Assembly: GCA_003952965.2 (NCBI GenBank)
Contig: CM025849.1
Coordinates: 25,437,618-25,501,617 of the forward strand
Direction of reading: 5' to 3'
Origin: Morella rubra
Lineage: Eukaryota; Streptophyta; Magnoliopsida; Fagales; Myricaceae
Length of the DNA stretch: 64,000 bases
Below, piece by piece: positions 26,139 through 38,031 of the stretch; position 1 is the stretch's first letter, and the number at the start of each line of letters is the position of its first letter. The notes under the pieces were generated by a model. That model ran no database searches. It was not told where the DNA came from and was given only the letters and a program-made list of their open reading frames with translations. A program made the position numbers and the translations under genes.

Positions 26139-27241
26139 TCAGTGGTCTTTGTTTTGCTTTGTTTTTCTAGAGCATTGCCATCTATATTGAGCTGTGAGTT
26201 CGAGCATTGACAAGGGCAAGAAGTTGTTGTAGCTAAGCTTGGGTGAGTGGCAACTGAGGTGCACCAGACAATGTTTCATCATGACCTTGAGAAGCAACTT
26301 GGTTTGCTGAATATGGAGAAGAACCATGACTGTATCCAGCTTTGGATTTGGTGAACTTGAAATTGGATGGGAACCCAATGAGTTTAAACATTTCTCCTTA
26401 GTATGGCCAGCCTTACCACAATGGTAATAGATGATATCTGACTTATCCTTTCTCTTGGTTTGATTGTGCAATGCTGCCAATGCAGAAGACTCAGGAGGTG
26501 GCAGCATTAATGTATGAGCTTGCCTCTGCCTTTCTTCTTGTAAAACAAGTGAAAAAGTTTTATCCAAGGATGGCATGGGGCTCATGAGTATGATTTGCCC
26601 TCTGATACTATCGTATGAGTCATTCAGCCCTATTAAAAATTTGAAGACATAATCTAGTTGCTGGACCTCTCCTATGGTACTCAGCACATTGCAAGTGCAA
26701 TGGCCACAAGAACAAAAAGGGAGGGGTCTGTAGTTGTGTAACTCTTTCCATACAGCATTGAGTTGTGTGAAATACTCACTTACCGAATGATTCCCTTGCA
26801 CAATGGAAGTGAGTTGATGCTGCAAATGATAGATCCTCACGTTATCTAGCTGTGTAAAACGCACCTTTAGCTTCTCCCAAACCTCTTTGGCTGAACTGAT
26901 GTAGAGGATATTTGATGCTATTTCTTTGGATATAGAGTTAAGAATCCATGAGAGTATCAAGTTGTTGCATCTAAGCCATGGAACATAGAGTGGATTAGAG
27001 AGATCTGTGGAGTGGTAATGGACCCGTCAAGGAATCCTAATTTGTCTTGATGGAAATGGCCAAAGTGAAGGACCGTTCCAAGAGAGATAGTTTGAACCGT
27101 TAAGGAGGTGTGACTACAAGTGTTGGCATTATCACTATGATTAAGGAAATATGGGCTGTTTGGATCTTTAGAGGGAAAAGGTAGAGCACTTGGTGTGCTA
27201 ATAGGTGGAGAATCAAAAGTTGATGAATCATCGTCAGCCAT
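26139..27241 (-). pseudogene. copia gag (UBN2-type) with damaged zinc knuckle
   Basis: The N-terminal frame (26957-27241) has the usual copia gag start, with KDPNSPYFLNHSDN and KLGFLDGSI. The second frame (26139-26960) has NSISKEIASNILYISSAKEV, WEKLKVRFTQLDNVRIYHLQ and, near its end, the knuckle YYHCGKAGHTKEKC. In an intact CCHC knuckle the first position is Cys (CxxC); here it is Tyr. The junction near 26957 and loss of the segment between HSDN and KLGF show frame damage. It would encode the capsid of the retroelement particle. Confidence 0.8.
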
Positions 27242-27448
27242 TGAGTGAATCAGTGAACTAGAGAAGAAAACAGGGTGAATAAGTGATGAGTGATTCGATT
27301 GGAAAGTTAAGAAAGAACTAAAAACAAAGACTTCAAATGGCTAATAAGTTAAGAATGCTAGAATCTAAAACGGAAAAGAAAGAATACAATGTCAAAGTGC
27401 CCACTCCATGTCTACATATGTTAGAAAACAAATGCCACAGCAAGATGC

Positions 27449-27780
27449 TGAGGAACACAAAGCAATATGTGCAGATCTTGGAATCGAGTGGAAGCCCATA
27501 TTCATCTGCAATATTCATTGAATCCTTTTCAATGTTTATATTCTTCAGGATACATACAACAACAACAAAGAAACCTAACTTTCTGTGAGACCATTGATAA
27601 AGAATTGAGAAGCGAGATTTCCTGGGAAGTTTCTGTACAGAGCTGCCACACAGGAAGCAGAGCACAAGCAAGCTGCCTTCATGTCGTTCACCAATACTTA
27701 GTACAAAGAGTAAAGCTGTGTGCTCAATTTTTGGTCTTGATAATTGTGGCTGATGGCTGTAATTTTATACTTGAGAATCA
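27449..27780 (-). repeat. 5' LTR of the copia element
   Basis: Partner of 22315-22689, with the same block order. On the minus strand it starts TGATTCTCAAG and ends near TTCCTCA. No clear primer-binding site matching initiator-Met tRNA is visible just downstream, another sign of decay. Confidence 0.7.
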
Positions 27781-30756
27781 TCCCTGGTAATCACTTGAAC
27801 TTTATATGCAGTGTTGATAGTCCAGTATTAAACTAAAGCCCCTTACATCTACAATATGAAAATATGATCTCTCTTTCCTCTGCATATTCTCGAAAACCAA
27901 TTGTAATAATTAAATAAAATACCTAAAACTTTCATACACGCTAGTGCCATAAATTGTTGAAATTACACATGATATTCTGTAGCTGGAAATTTGGATCATT
28001 GGAGTACATCGAACAGAGCAAACATACTCCTATCTTCCCTGGCTTCAGGAACGTTCCACTTTCGGATAGTTATTGGCAATGAAATTGCTATATTACAACT
28101 CGATATTTTAATTGCCCACCTGAAATGAAGGGATCGAATCTTGGGAGTGGGAGGAGGATTTCGGAAGAGAGTTAGGGCAGAGATGTGCATCGGCGGGGGA
28201 AGGACAAGCGCTGGGGGAGAAGGAAGGAAGGAAATTTGTTGGTTTTTTTTTTTTTTTTTGTTCCTGCTGGGGGAGCTGAACACCCAACTTAAGTTTCTAG
28301 TTTAAAAAAAATGCTGACAAGAATGGGTGATGTGACAACTGATTAAGCAACCAAATTGGTATTTGTAGGCTCAGAAGACAATCATATATACTGAAATGTG
28401 GTTAATTTTGATACGTCAGCATTTACTGTTAAATCTTCAAACTGCAAATAGATGAGAATGGCATATTGTAAATTCAAGATTTACTTCAAAGGTATAAAAA
28501 TTGACTTTATTACTAAATGGGTATGTCTGTAATTCACGCATATAAGGGGACATAAAGTGCATTTAAGCCAATATTTTAACTAAACATCTCCCAAGGAGAG
28601 CATTTTAACTAAGGATATTTGCTAGGCACCTAGCATTGAGAGGACTTTTAGACCTCTCCCTCCTCTGAAGAAGGGTTTAATTTGGCTCTCTTCTCTAGGG
28701 AACCCCTCTCTGAATGCTGCCATACCAAAACAAGCATATCAAAAACTACACAAAGACATAAGGAACACGTTCTAGGAGAAGGCAGAGCTTGATATAACAG
28801 ACATCCTTGATGTTAATTGCGAATAACTGAGCCAACAAAGATCATAAAAAACATGGAAATGAAGTTTAAGTACGTTAACAAAAGAGAGAGAATGGTCTGG
28901 CAACAAAGGAAAGCTTTTTGGTAATGTTTCTTGGGATTTTTCCCGACAGACTCTGAGTTTAGAAGTTGAACGATTACTGGACTAGGACTTGTAATAGATA
29001 AATCAGCCTTGGACAAAAGAAACGAAAACTCTGTTCTTCTCCTTAAAACTATGAAGAACAGAGTTTTCACCTTTTCCTTTTCTATAGCAGGTAAAAAATC
29101 AATAGAAAGAGTGTTCCGCAAACTCGGAAATGTGTGGGGGAGAGAATGCCATTGGGGAGCATATAACCTTCCTTTTTGCGCTCTGGTGTATTATTGTAGC
29201 TTTAGTTTTAGGAGAAGTTAATAGGGTAGAAATTGAAAAGTTGAGAATTGGTGGCCAAAAATTTGTTTGGTACAGTTCCTTTTTCTTGTACTATTTCACT
29301 GGAAAGAATACTCGTATTAGTTAGGAAATCTTATTTACACTTTGGAAAGAGTTTGTTATAATATTTACTAACATCATATTTGTTAGTATTCTTTTTGTAA
29401 CAGAAGTTTATTTTCCTTTCGCTTTAGCTCTATACGTATATAGCTATATGTAGAGAAAGTCCAATTAATACAATGCATAGATATTCATCGAGGTCATCTC
29501 TTTTTGAGTTTGCTTTCTAAAGCTTTCTGCTTCTAATAAAAATTATTTATTTTTTAGTTTCCTGAGAAACTGACATATAATTAATGAAACTTTCTTTTGA
29601 ATTGTGATTTTATTGTATCTGAGCTTGTAATAGAAGGGAATTGCTCTGTAATATTTATATGGTTTCTGCACCGAAATTTTACACACTTTTTAGAATTTTA
29701 CATTTAATTATAATTTTAATATAATAAAAAAGTTATAAAATATAATTTTTTTATTAAATTATATTATTTTATATAATTATATTAAAAATAATTTACTTTT
29801 AATTTTTTATTTAATTAATATTTTAAAATTTTAACCTCTTTAAAATTTACAAACAAACCTACCCTCAATTGCTTAAAAAAATCTTGCAAATGACAAAAAA
29901 AAAAAACAGAAAATCTTTGTCGGATAACACGCCCAAAATTTGAATTTCCTGGCCACGTGCGACAGCAGGAACTTCAGTCACCGAGTCCTGGGACAGTTCC
30001 GGAACTATCCCCTTAAAAAGTGGTTGTTTCTAACAGCTACTCCCATAAAACTCTTTGTTTGGTGCAAAAGAGCAATCGCCGACCTAATTGGTACTGATCC
30101 TCGTTTTATAAAAAGCATGTCCCCCCAACGTTAAAATCTTGACTTTTTTCAAAAAATGTGGCCGTTTGGAATCAGGGTTTAAAAAAGCGTCCTCTTTTGT
30201 CTTTTCTGCATTGTTATATGTGCCATTCTGATCAGCCGCTAGGTAGAATCCTCTTTAAGTAATCAATCCAGACGGAGCCAAAATCCTTCTGGTTTTCGGA
30301 TTAAGCTGCCAGCTTTTTAATTTTTACTTGCGGTAGATTAGAGTTCTTGGATTCTAAACGCATGCTATAATATTGTACGTGGGTTTTGGGAAGAAGGCGA
30401 GGATTCTTTATAATTTTCAATTTATATTGTATCTATTATATTAAAGAAATATATAAACACATAAATAAATTTTACAGTATTCAATTTTATTTATATAAAA
30501 TTTTTAAATTACATGAACCTTACAATACAATCTATTTGTCATGTATATTTTTTTCTGAATTACATGATACAATTTAAGATAGAAAATTACAAAAGATGCT
30601 AGTCTAAAAACGTGAAAATAGAGAAATGTCTAAGATTTTCTTTGCATTCTACTAAAGTGATATATATATATATATTTGTTTCTAATTCTAAGGTGACATT
30701 TGATTTATAAGAATTATGAAAAAGTGGAGAGATAATTTGAATGATATTTTTTTTTT
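27781..30756. other. Intergenic DNA, no gene recognised
   Basis: Short open frames here have no family motifs. There is a T17-type run near 28240 and strongly AT-rich DNA at 29690-29860 and 30410-30600. A (TA)n run occurs near 30660. I found no repeat boundaries. Confidence 0.4.
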
Positions 30757-31298
30757 TGTTTAATTACACCCAAGGCTCTAAGGTATACGAAGTAATGAAG
30801 GTTGCAAATGAGTCATTGAGGTAACGTTTTCAACAAATAGACCCTTGAAGTAGAATTTTAAGTCAAATTGACCCTCCGTCCATTTCTCGTTGCCTAACGG
30901 TCATTGTTGATAGAACTTTAAAATCCATATCATAGCGAATTAGAAAACGCCACTTGTTCAATTAAAAACATCAATGCCACAACTATGCTAGGTGTTTGCA
31001 ATGGGAAGAACGACTTCGTCTTATTAATTAATTAATTTATTTTTAACCAAGTGCGGTGAGCTGGCAGACACTTAGCGTAAATGTGACATTGACGTTTTAA
31101 TTGGACAGGTGATGCTTTTTAATTCATTATGACGTATATTTTAAAGTTTTGTCAACAATGACCATTAACGAGACTGACGGAAAATGGATGGAGGAACCTT
31201 GATTTAACTTAAACTCTACTTCAAAAGTCTATTTGTTAAAACGTTACCACTCATTTGCAACCTTAGTATATGTCAGGGCCCCTGGGTGCAATTAAGTT
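30757..31298. repeat. Long foldback (MITE-like) element
   Basis: The ends are TAATTACACCCAAGG (30761-30775) and CCTGGGTGCAATTA (31281-31294), inverted copies. Arms of ~230 bases pair across the element: GTTGCAAATGAGT...GGTAACGTTTT and AACAAATAGAC on the left against AAAACGTTACC...CTCATTTGCAAC and GTCTATTTGTT on the right, plus TGACCGTTAGGC/GACCATTAACG-like and TTGAACAAGTGG/ACAGGTG blocks. The loop is about 31000-31075. No coding capacity. T-rich flanks hide any target duplication. Confidence 0.7.
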
Positions 31299-31388
31299 TT
31301 TTTTTTTATTATTATTATTAATAGAAAAATGATTTAAGAGGAGAGAGCTTATTTTTATTTTACAAGTACACCATCTAAAATCAGAAAG

Positions 31389-31830
31389 ATTTAAGACCTG
31401 ACTTTTTAATTTTCTAAATTTAAGACATGAGTTTCATCTTCTAAATTTTGAGATCATTGTGATATTTCAACTACTGTTGAGTAAAATAAGGATATAGTCC
31501 TACATCCCACGTGGAGGGCCACGTGGAAGGACACATGTCTTTCACGTGTATTAACAATAAAGAAAAATAAGAGAGATGTAGAACTTGAAATTTTTTTTTA
31601 ATCTTTTATTGTGAGCCTATTTCTCTCTTTATTCATTTTTTTAATATTTTTTTAATTTTTTTTATTATATGAAGAGAGATGACCTCCACATGGCCCTTCA
31701 CATATTATTAGAGGGGGAGGTCACAATTTTTGAGCAAAAATTAGTTAAAAAAAAAATTGAAAGAGGTCTTAGATTTTAGAAATAGAAAAAATAGAGTATT
31801 AAATTTACAAAATTAAAAGTTAGGTCTAAA
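31389..31830. repeat. Second, AT-rich foldback element
   Basis: Left TTTAAGACCTGACTTTTTAA and right (reverse complement) TTTAGACCTAACTTTTAATT continue in register through TTTTCTAAATTTAA / TTTTGTAAATTTAA for about 60 bases. The interior carries CACGTGGAGGGCCACGTGG and CCACATGGCCC blocks. It lies about 90 bases after the previous foldback element. Non-coding. Confidence 0.5.
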
Positions 31831-32818
31831 ACCAAATGCTGAAAAAGCACGGGTGGGTGCAGGGTGCTACCATATTTTTCCAGAAGAAAAAAAAAATCAC
31901 GTTGAATGACTTATTTTAGGAAACTTCTTCTCCTCTTTTTCTTTAATATCCTGTCAAATAATAAATTAATATTTTTGAAATTTGTGTAGGATAAAACGAA
32001 AAAAAATTCAAGAAAAAGGAAACTATAAGAGTTTATTATTTAAACTGTTATATTATTTCTTATAATTAATTCCTTCAAATAATTATTTTCTTTAAATAAG
32101 ATATGTGACACAATTTCAACAGTTAGATTTCATTGATGCATCACGTTGTAAAAAAAGAAAATTAAAGTAATTAAAGTAATCAATTATAAGAAAATTATAG
32201 TTTCAAAAAATAAATTACAAGTTGTGCCATAGTTTCAAATGAGGGTAAAGTTTAGAGAAAAAAAAAAGAAAAAAAAATTAACCCCCAATAGACTTCTTTT
32301 TTTTTGACCCCCATAGACTACTTGACAAATGAGTGGATGTGAAGATGTGTGCAGATAAATCATACCCTGATGTAAGTATGGTTGTCCTAACCATTTTGTG
32401 CGTTGGATCATATTCTATGTCATGCGATTGCGGTGTTCTTTTACCATTTTTTTTTTAAAACCCCTCAGTTGTGATGGTCGACTTGGTATTAGGGGTACAC
32501 AATTCAGAGCTAATACAATCACAGCACCGTGTAGAGGTAAAAACCAACGAATGAAGGAAACAAGGAAGCACATCAATGGTTTTTGACTAGTTTAGGTAAC
32601 GTAAGACGGCTCTTCACACTGACCATGAACTACAGTGTATGAACTCGACCCCCATCCCCCGGTCACAATTGATGTCTGGATCGCCATTGCTGGATTGCTG
32701 GCTTTTTAGAAAATTCCACCCAGAAGAACTCACCCAGCCTGACGCGTCCTTTCACCTTTGAGTAAAGAATAAAATATTCCAACTTTTGAAGTAGGAGAAA
32801 AGTTTAGTATTGAGTTTC

Positions 32819-32827
32819 CTATAAATA
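32819..32827 (+). promoter_or_regulatory. TATA box for the GH3 gene
   Basis: CTATAAATAG is followed within ~60 bases by pyrimidine-rich leader-like sequence, about 550 bases upstream of the start ATG at 33375. The long distance fits a leader intron: a GTAAGTTC donor near 33049 and acceptors near 33338 (CATCCAG) or 33372 (CTCTGCAG). The intron is inference. Confidence 0.5.
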
Positions 32828-33374
32828 GCAGCCTCTTAGGCAGCTTTTTTCATTGTCTTACGGCCCAGTGTTTCCCTGTCAAAGCACCTGCATTCCTGCT
32901 AGGCATTAGTATAGCAAAAGGAGAGAAAGGGAAGAAGTATCTTCTCCTCCAACTTCCTCTTTCTTTCTCACAGTGAGTTTGCTCTTCGTGTGTGACAGCT
33001 GGACGGGGGCTGTGTACAGACTACAGTCCCTCTTTTTTTTTTCGGCCAGTAAGTTCGAAGCTTTCTTCTTCTTCTCTTCTACTTTAATTGTCTGTGTTTC
33101 CTTCCATCTTTCCAACGATTAATGCTCACATTTGAAATGCCTCTTCTGTGCATTTATTACACTTCGATATTTCCAGACCAATCTAACGTATTTATGACTC
33201 TCGTTCTCTCTCCGCTTCATGTAATGTTTGTACATCAATCACAGTTTCTACCTGTCTGATGCATTTTCACGTCTTCATCATTGCTAGTAAATGTCTTAGT
33301 TGAGTTTTTCACCTTTCTGTTTCTGTTCATCATCCAGATTGCAAACAGAAAGACCGACTTGGGTCTCTGCAGAA

Positions 33375-36300
33375 ATGGGGAGATTCTCAATACACATCAT
33401 GGGTTTCCTGCTATTATGCTGCTTAGCAGTTCTTACTGAAGCAGATTACATGAAATACAAAGACCCAAAACAACCACTGGGCTGTAGAATCAAAGACCTC
33501 ATGAAGCGAATGACGCTTGCTGAAAAGATTGGCCAAATGGTACAGATCGAACGCAGTGTTGCCACACCGGATGTAATGAAGCAGTACTTCATTGGTAACC
33601 AAATGTCACTGACAAATCTCTAAAATGTTCATGATACCCAATTTATTCCAACTGAATATGTACATGTTCTTCTTTTCTGTCAATGTTGGGATTTGCACAC
33701 AATATGTGGCGTTGAGTAAATGGGCGTGTGATATGGGTTGGGCATGCAGGAAGTGTTTTGAGTGGTGGAGGAAGTGTACCGGCACCCAAGGCCTCAGCCG
33801 AGGCTTGGATCAACATGGTGAATGAGATACAAAAGGGGTCTCTATCCAGCCGTCTTGGGATTCCGATGATATATGGGATTGATGCAGTTCACGGCCACAA
33901 CAATGTCTACAATGCCACCATTTTCCCTCACAATGTTGGGCTTGGTGTGACCAGGCAAGTATAAATAAGCATCCTGATGCAGCTAACGCCTTCTCGCATT
34001 AGTCCGATTGATTCAACCAGGAAGCTATTTTTTTGCTGAATTTCCCGTAGATACTAATTTAATAGCAGCTTGCAGAATAAAGCATGAGAGTGTCCCCAGC
34101 AAAGTTTTGAAGTTAGATTTAATATGAATCATTTTCTTGTAGGGATCCTCAACTTATCAAGAAGATTGGAGATGCAACGGCGCTAGAAGTTAGAGCAACA
34201 GGGATTCCTTATGCATTTGCTCCGTGTATTGCGGTAATAAAACGGTGGATATGCTTTTAGCTGTCAAAACTCCCTAAGAAAGAAAAAAAAAAGAAAAAAA
34301 AAGAGCTGTTATGTCGTAACGTTTGTTGTCTCTGCTTTTGTCTTTACAGGTCTGCAGAGACCCAAGATGGGGTCGGTGCTATGAAAGTTATAGCGAGGAC
34401 CCTAAGATTGTTCAAGCAATGACTGAGATTATACCCGGTTTGCAAGGAGACATACCTGCGAAATCTCGAAAGGGTGTTCCCTTTGTTGGTGGAAAGTAAG
34501 AACCCTTTTGAGAAATTCCTACTCTGTCTTTTTGCTTTAATCTGGGTCCATTATTAGCTGGCTATATTATTTTTCCTTGAATAATTCAAATCGAATCACT
34601 GTTTGAGCTCCAATATGGACCATTCCTGGGCACAAGAATTGGTAAAAAAGTCTTAAAACCTGATTGATTCAAACGTGGAAAAATTTGTTGCCCTTGTCTT
34701 TGTCCTGTAGTGCTCTGCTTTAGTACGTGTTCAGGATCATAGCGTTTATGCTTATATGATCACACGTGCTTTTCCTTTTGCTAAACTCTTATAACAAACA
34801 AACTTTCAAATTCTCATTTGTTAGAAATGATTTAGCTTTTTTTACAACCCCACAAACAGCAGAGAAGTAAGTGGTTTCCCTCGATTTTTGGTGTCTGTCA
34901 AGGGCCAACATCCTCTGCATATATTGCTTTAGTATCACATTGTGCATGAATAGTTTCTTTGGGATAATTTTAGGTCTCAATCCGGATATTGCTTTAGTAT
35001 CACATTGTGCATGAATAGTTTCTTTGGGATAATTTTAGGTCTCAATCCGGTGGCGTGCAATGCTTGTCTAAATATTATAACGGATGAAATTTGAAAATAC
35101 TCATTACATACCCTTTTTCACGGTTCTGATTTTAGCTTGATTGGAGAATCACTGTAACCATAAAGCATATTCTGCCAACCCCGTTCCCCTATTCCAATTT
35201 ATGTACTAGGCTCCATGGTTGACATTTTTGCTGCTGCATACACAAGTTTTATTGTCTGTCTGTCTCTAGATGATGGCATCTGAAGTTAACCATTAAAAGA
35301 AATAGCATTCCAGGTTGGGATCATTGCTTATTCATGGATCATCTATCCCTCCATGCATGGACCCCCCTTTCGGAATAGTATATTATTTGCAGTTTTTTGA
35401 GCACATAAATGTATTAATTTAAAACCTTCCTGGAATAATTTCACCTGATTTGTTGATTGCATTTGCTAGGCAAAAGGTTGCAGCCTGTGCTAAGCACTTT
35501 GTGGGAGATGGTGGTACGACCTTGGGCATCGATGAGAACAACACTGTGATCAATTCAAAGGGATTGTTCAGCATTCACATGCCCGCTTACTATAACTCCA
35601 TCAATAAGGGTGTTGCGACAGTTATGGTATCATACTCAAGCTGGAATGGGGAGAAGATGCATGCTAATCGTGATCTTGTCACTGGTTTCCTAAAGGACAA
35701 GCTAAAGTTCAAGGTAGCAAAATTGTTATTTAGTCTGATCCTCAAATTGGTCATCTGAGTGACGGCAACATAACGAGTTTCTTTCGATGTGTTTCAGGGT
35801 TTTGTCATCTCAGATTGGCAGGGTATTGACAGGATTACCTCCCCTCCCCATGCTAACTATTCGTACTCTGTTGAAGCTGGCGTTGGTGCTGGAATTGACA
35901 TGGTCAGTCTGACATTTATTGTGGTCTAGAACTTGTCATTTTGCGATCTTCAAATTCAGCTTCGTGTTCCTTGAGAGCTCACACATGTTTTTCATTTCTG
36001 TATTTTTTTTGGATCTCTAATGTATCTTTCTATGTCTCTCAGATCATGGTTCCATATGCCTTCACTGAATTCATTGATGCTCTAACCAATCAAGTGAAGA
36101 ACAATATCATACCCATGAGCAGAATTGATGATGCTGTGAAGAGAATCTTGAGGATTAAATTTATTATGGGTCTCTTTGAGAATCCACTAGCTGATCTCAG
36201 CCTGGTAAACCAACTTGGTAGTCAGGTCTGTTCTCAACCTTCTTAAGAAAACTTCAATACTCTTTCACCATGTTTGTTGTTTGTTTTTGCTTTGCTATAA

Positions 36301-37225
36301 TCAAATACCTTGCCTGAGCAGGAGCACAGGGAATTGGCAAGGGAGGCTGTAAGAAAATCACTTGTGCTACTAAAGAATGGAAAATCTGCTAACAAGCCCT
36401 TGCTTCCCCTTCCCAAGAAAACAGCAAAGATACTGGTCGCAGGAAGTCATGCTGATAACTTGGGCTATCAATGCGGAGGCTGGACGATCACATGGCAGGG
36501 TCTTCAAGGCAATGATCTTACAATTGGTACGTTAACTTTTTACCAATTGGATGTGAATTCTCTCATGTTCAAGATTGCGTTGGCAAGCCATCCTCCTGCA
36601 ACATGGAAAGTGAGAAATTTTACTATTTGAATCACTGGAACTCTGGAAGACACCCATCATCGTACAAACTTGTACCCTCTTTAAAACCAACCTGCATGAT
36701 TTAACTTTTACAGTTTGTTTGATGGTCCAACATTTGCATCAACAGGCACTACAATCGTAAATGCCGTGCATAACACGGTTGATCCTACTACCGAGGTTGT
36801 CTACAGTGAGAATCCTGATGCAGAGTTTGTCAAGTCTCAGAAATTCTCCTACGCCATTGTTGTTGTGGGTGAGCCCCCATATGCAGAAATGTACGGCGAC
36901 AGCTTCAATCTGTCTATACCAGAACCTGGTCCCAGCACTATCAAGAACGTGTGTGGAGCCATCAAATGCGTTGTTGTTTTCTGGCCGCCCTGTCGTGATC
37001 CAGCCATACCTGGAAACAATTGATGCGCTTGTGGCTGCTTGGCTCCCTGGAACTGAAGGCCAAGGCGTTGCCGACCTACTGTTCGGCGATTACGGATTCA
37101 CGGGCAAGCTTGCACGGACGTGGTTCAAGACAGTGGATCAGCTCCCAATGAATGTTGGCGATCCACATTATGACCCTCTTTTCCCATTTGGCTTTGGCTT
37201 GACAACAAAAGCTACCAAGAACTAG
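33375..37225 (+). CDS. Glycoside hydrolase family 3 exo-beta-glucanase / beta-glucosidase, one frameshift
   Basis: Coding exons: 33375-33594, 33750-33954, 34143-34233, 34350-34495, 35470-35713, 35798-35902, 36043-36225, 36322-36526, 36746-37225, about 626 residues, the usual size for plant beta-D-glucan exohydrolases. Residues 1-23 ([13 protein letters not shown] core) form a signal peptide, so the enzyme should be secreted to the cell wall. GH3 N-terminal barrel motifs are [62 protein letters not shown] and GFVISDWQG. The Asp at 35813-35815 is the catalytic nucleophile of the family. The C-terminal domain has [18 protein letters not shown] (Glu at 36871-36873, the acid/base candidate) and [20 protein letters not shown], then PFGFGL. 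Intron 2 needs a GC donor. In the last exon, two bases (or 2+3n) are missing at about 36979, so KCVVV does not read into [11 protein letters not shown]. It is an active gene with an assembly error or a very young pseudogene. Confidence 0.92.
33955..34142 (+). other. GC-AG intron in the GH3 gene
   Basis: The exon ends GTG ACC AG and the intron begins GCAAGTATAA; the acceptor is the AG at 34141-34142. The join gives [13 protein letters not shown], the conserved family sequence. The only close GT (33960-33961, GTATAA) would leave the wrong phase and destroy TRDPQ. Confidence 0.8.
34921..35050 (+). repeat. Perfect 65-bp tandem duplication in a GH3 intron
   Basis: 34921-34985 and 34986-35050 are identical by eye (unit starts ATATTGCTTTAGTATCACAT and ends GTCTCAATCCGG). 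It lies in the 974-base intron between exons 4 and 5. Perfect identity means a recent event or an assembly stutter. Confidence 0.85.
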
Positions 37226-38031
37226 CTTGGAATTTTCTATTTCCATTCTCCATGAGCTAATTCGTAGAGTGCAGTTTATATATTACTCCCCTATGTCAGA
37301 TTCTTAAGAAATGATACTAAATCAAAGCTTTGGTTAGTCCAATTATTCTAACATTGTGTTGTAAAAGCTTAGTTGAAGAGCTAAAATGCACCTCGATGAT
37401 ACCAAAATTGAGCCCCGTCCAATCAATTGGGCCCGGATCGATTAAGCTCAATAAAACTAATAGTCTTATTGAGAAAAGCGGGCAAAAAGGCTCATTGTAC
37501 CAGACAAAATGCCCCTCAAGTTTTAATAAGTCGGAGAATAAACGAAATGCCCTTCCCAAATAAAATTAAAATAAAAAATAAAAATAAAATATTTTCTATA
37601 AAATATGAAATAAAAGATCTGTATCTTTTTATTTTTCCGGTGTGGAATTAATACACTTTTGATATTTCTTGCCTATAATTTTTAGTAGAAGTACCACTGA
37701 TGCTGCAGCTATTACATCCAATCCAATTATTCCGGCCTTCCAGAAATCAGCAAGCTGGCATGAAGGCCCAAAATCCAATTGGCCCAAGAAGAGGGACTAC
37801 AGGGGCCCACAGGAATAAGGGCTCTGTTACAATACCTTCAAGCTTCACTGCTCTCAAAAGACGGTGGCAGAAGTTCCTTTTAAGTCTTTTGGAAAAATTT
37901 AACTGTAGCTTTCATGCATACTGCAAATACCGCTCAGAAGAGTTGAAAGGCTTTCGCAGCAATTTAAATCCATTCAATAAAGATGTCCTATTTCCCACTG
38001 GGGAGTTTTTAAATTTTGAACAGCGTCCAAG
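37226..38031. other. Intergenic DNA, nothing recognised
   Basis: 3' flank of the GH3 gene. An open frame at 37700-38035 on + shows no recognisable motif and probably is chance. Confidence 0.4.

Larger units (their letters stand above)
22315..27780 (-). mobile_element. Ty1/copia LTR retrotransposon, decayed
   Basis: The 5.47-kb element is on the minus strand with diverged LTRs at both ends (22315-22689 and 27449-27780). Between them, 5' to 3' on the minus strand, are gag with a zinc knuckle, aspartic protease, integrase, reverse transcriptase with YVDD, and RNase H. The integrase-before-RT order defines copia rather than gypsy. A polypurine tract (GAGGGGGAG on minus) abuts the 3' LTR near 22690. 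Several frameshifts and stops, and substitutions in key residues, make it non-autonomous. No clear 5-base target duplication is visible, consistent with age. Confidence 0.9.

Noticed and set aside
27996-28283. Lys-run minus-strand frame
   Set aside because: Its start is a poly-T tract read on the other strand; no conserved motif.
33625-33825. Separate small ORF between the first two GH3 exons
   Set aside because: It is intron plus exon 2 read in a wrong frame.
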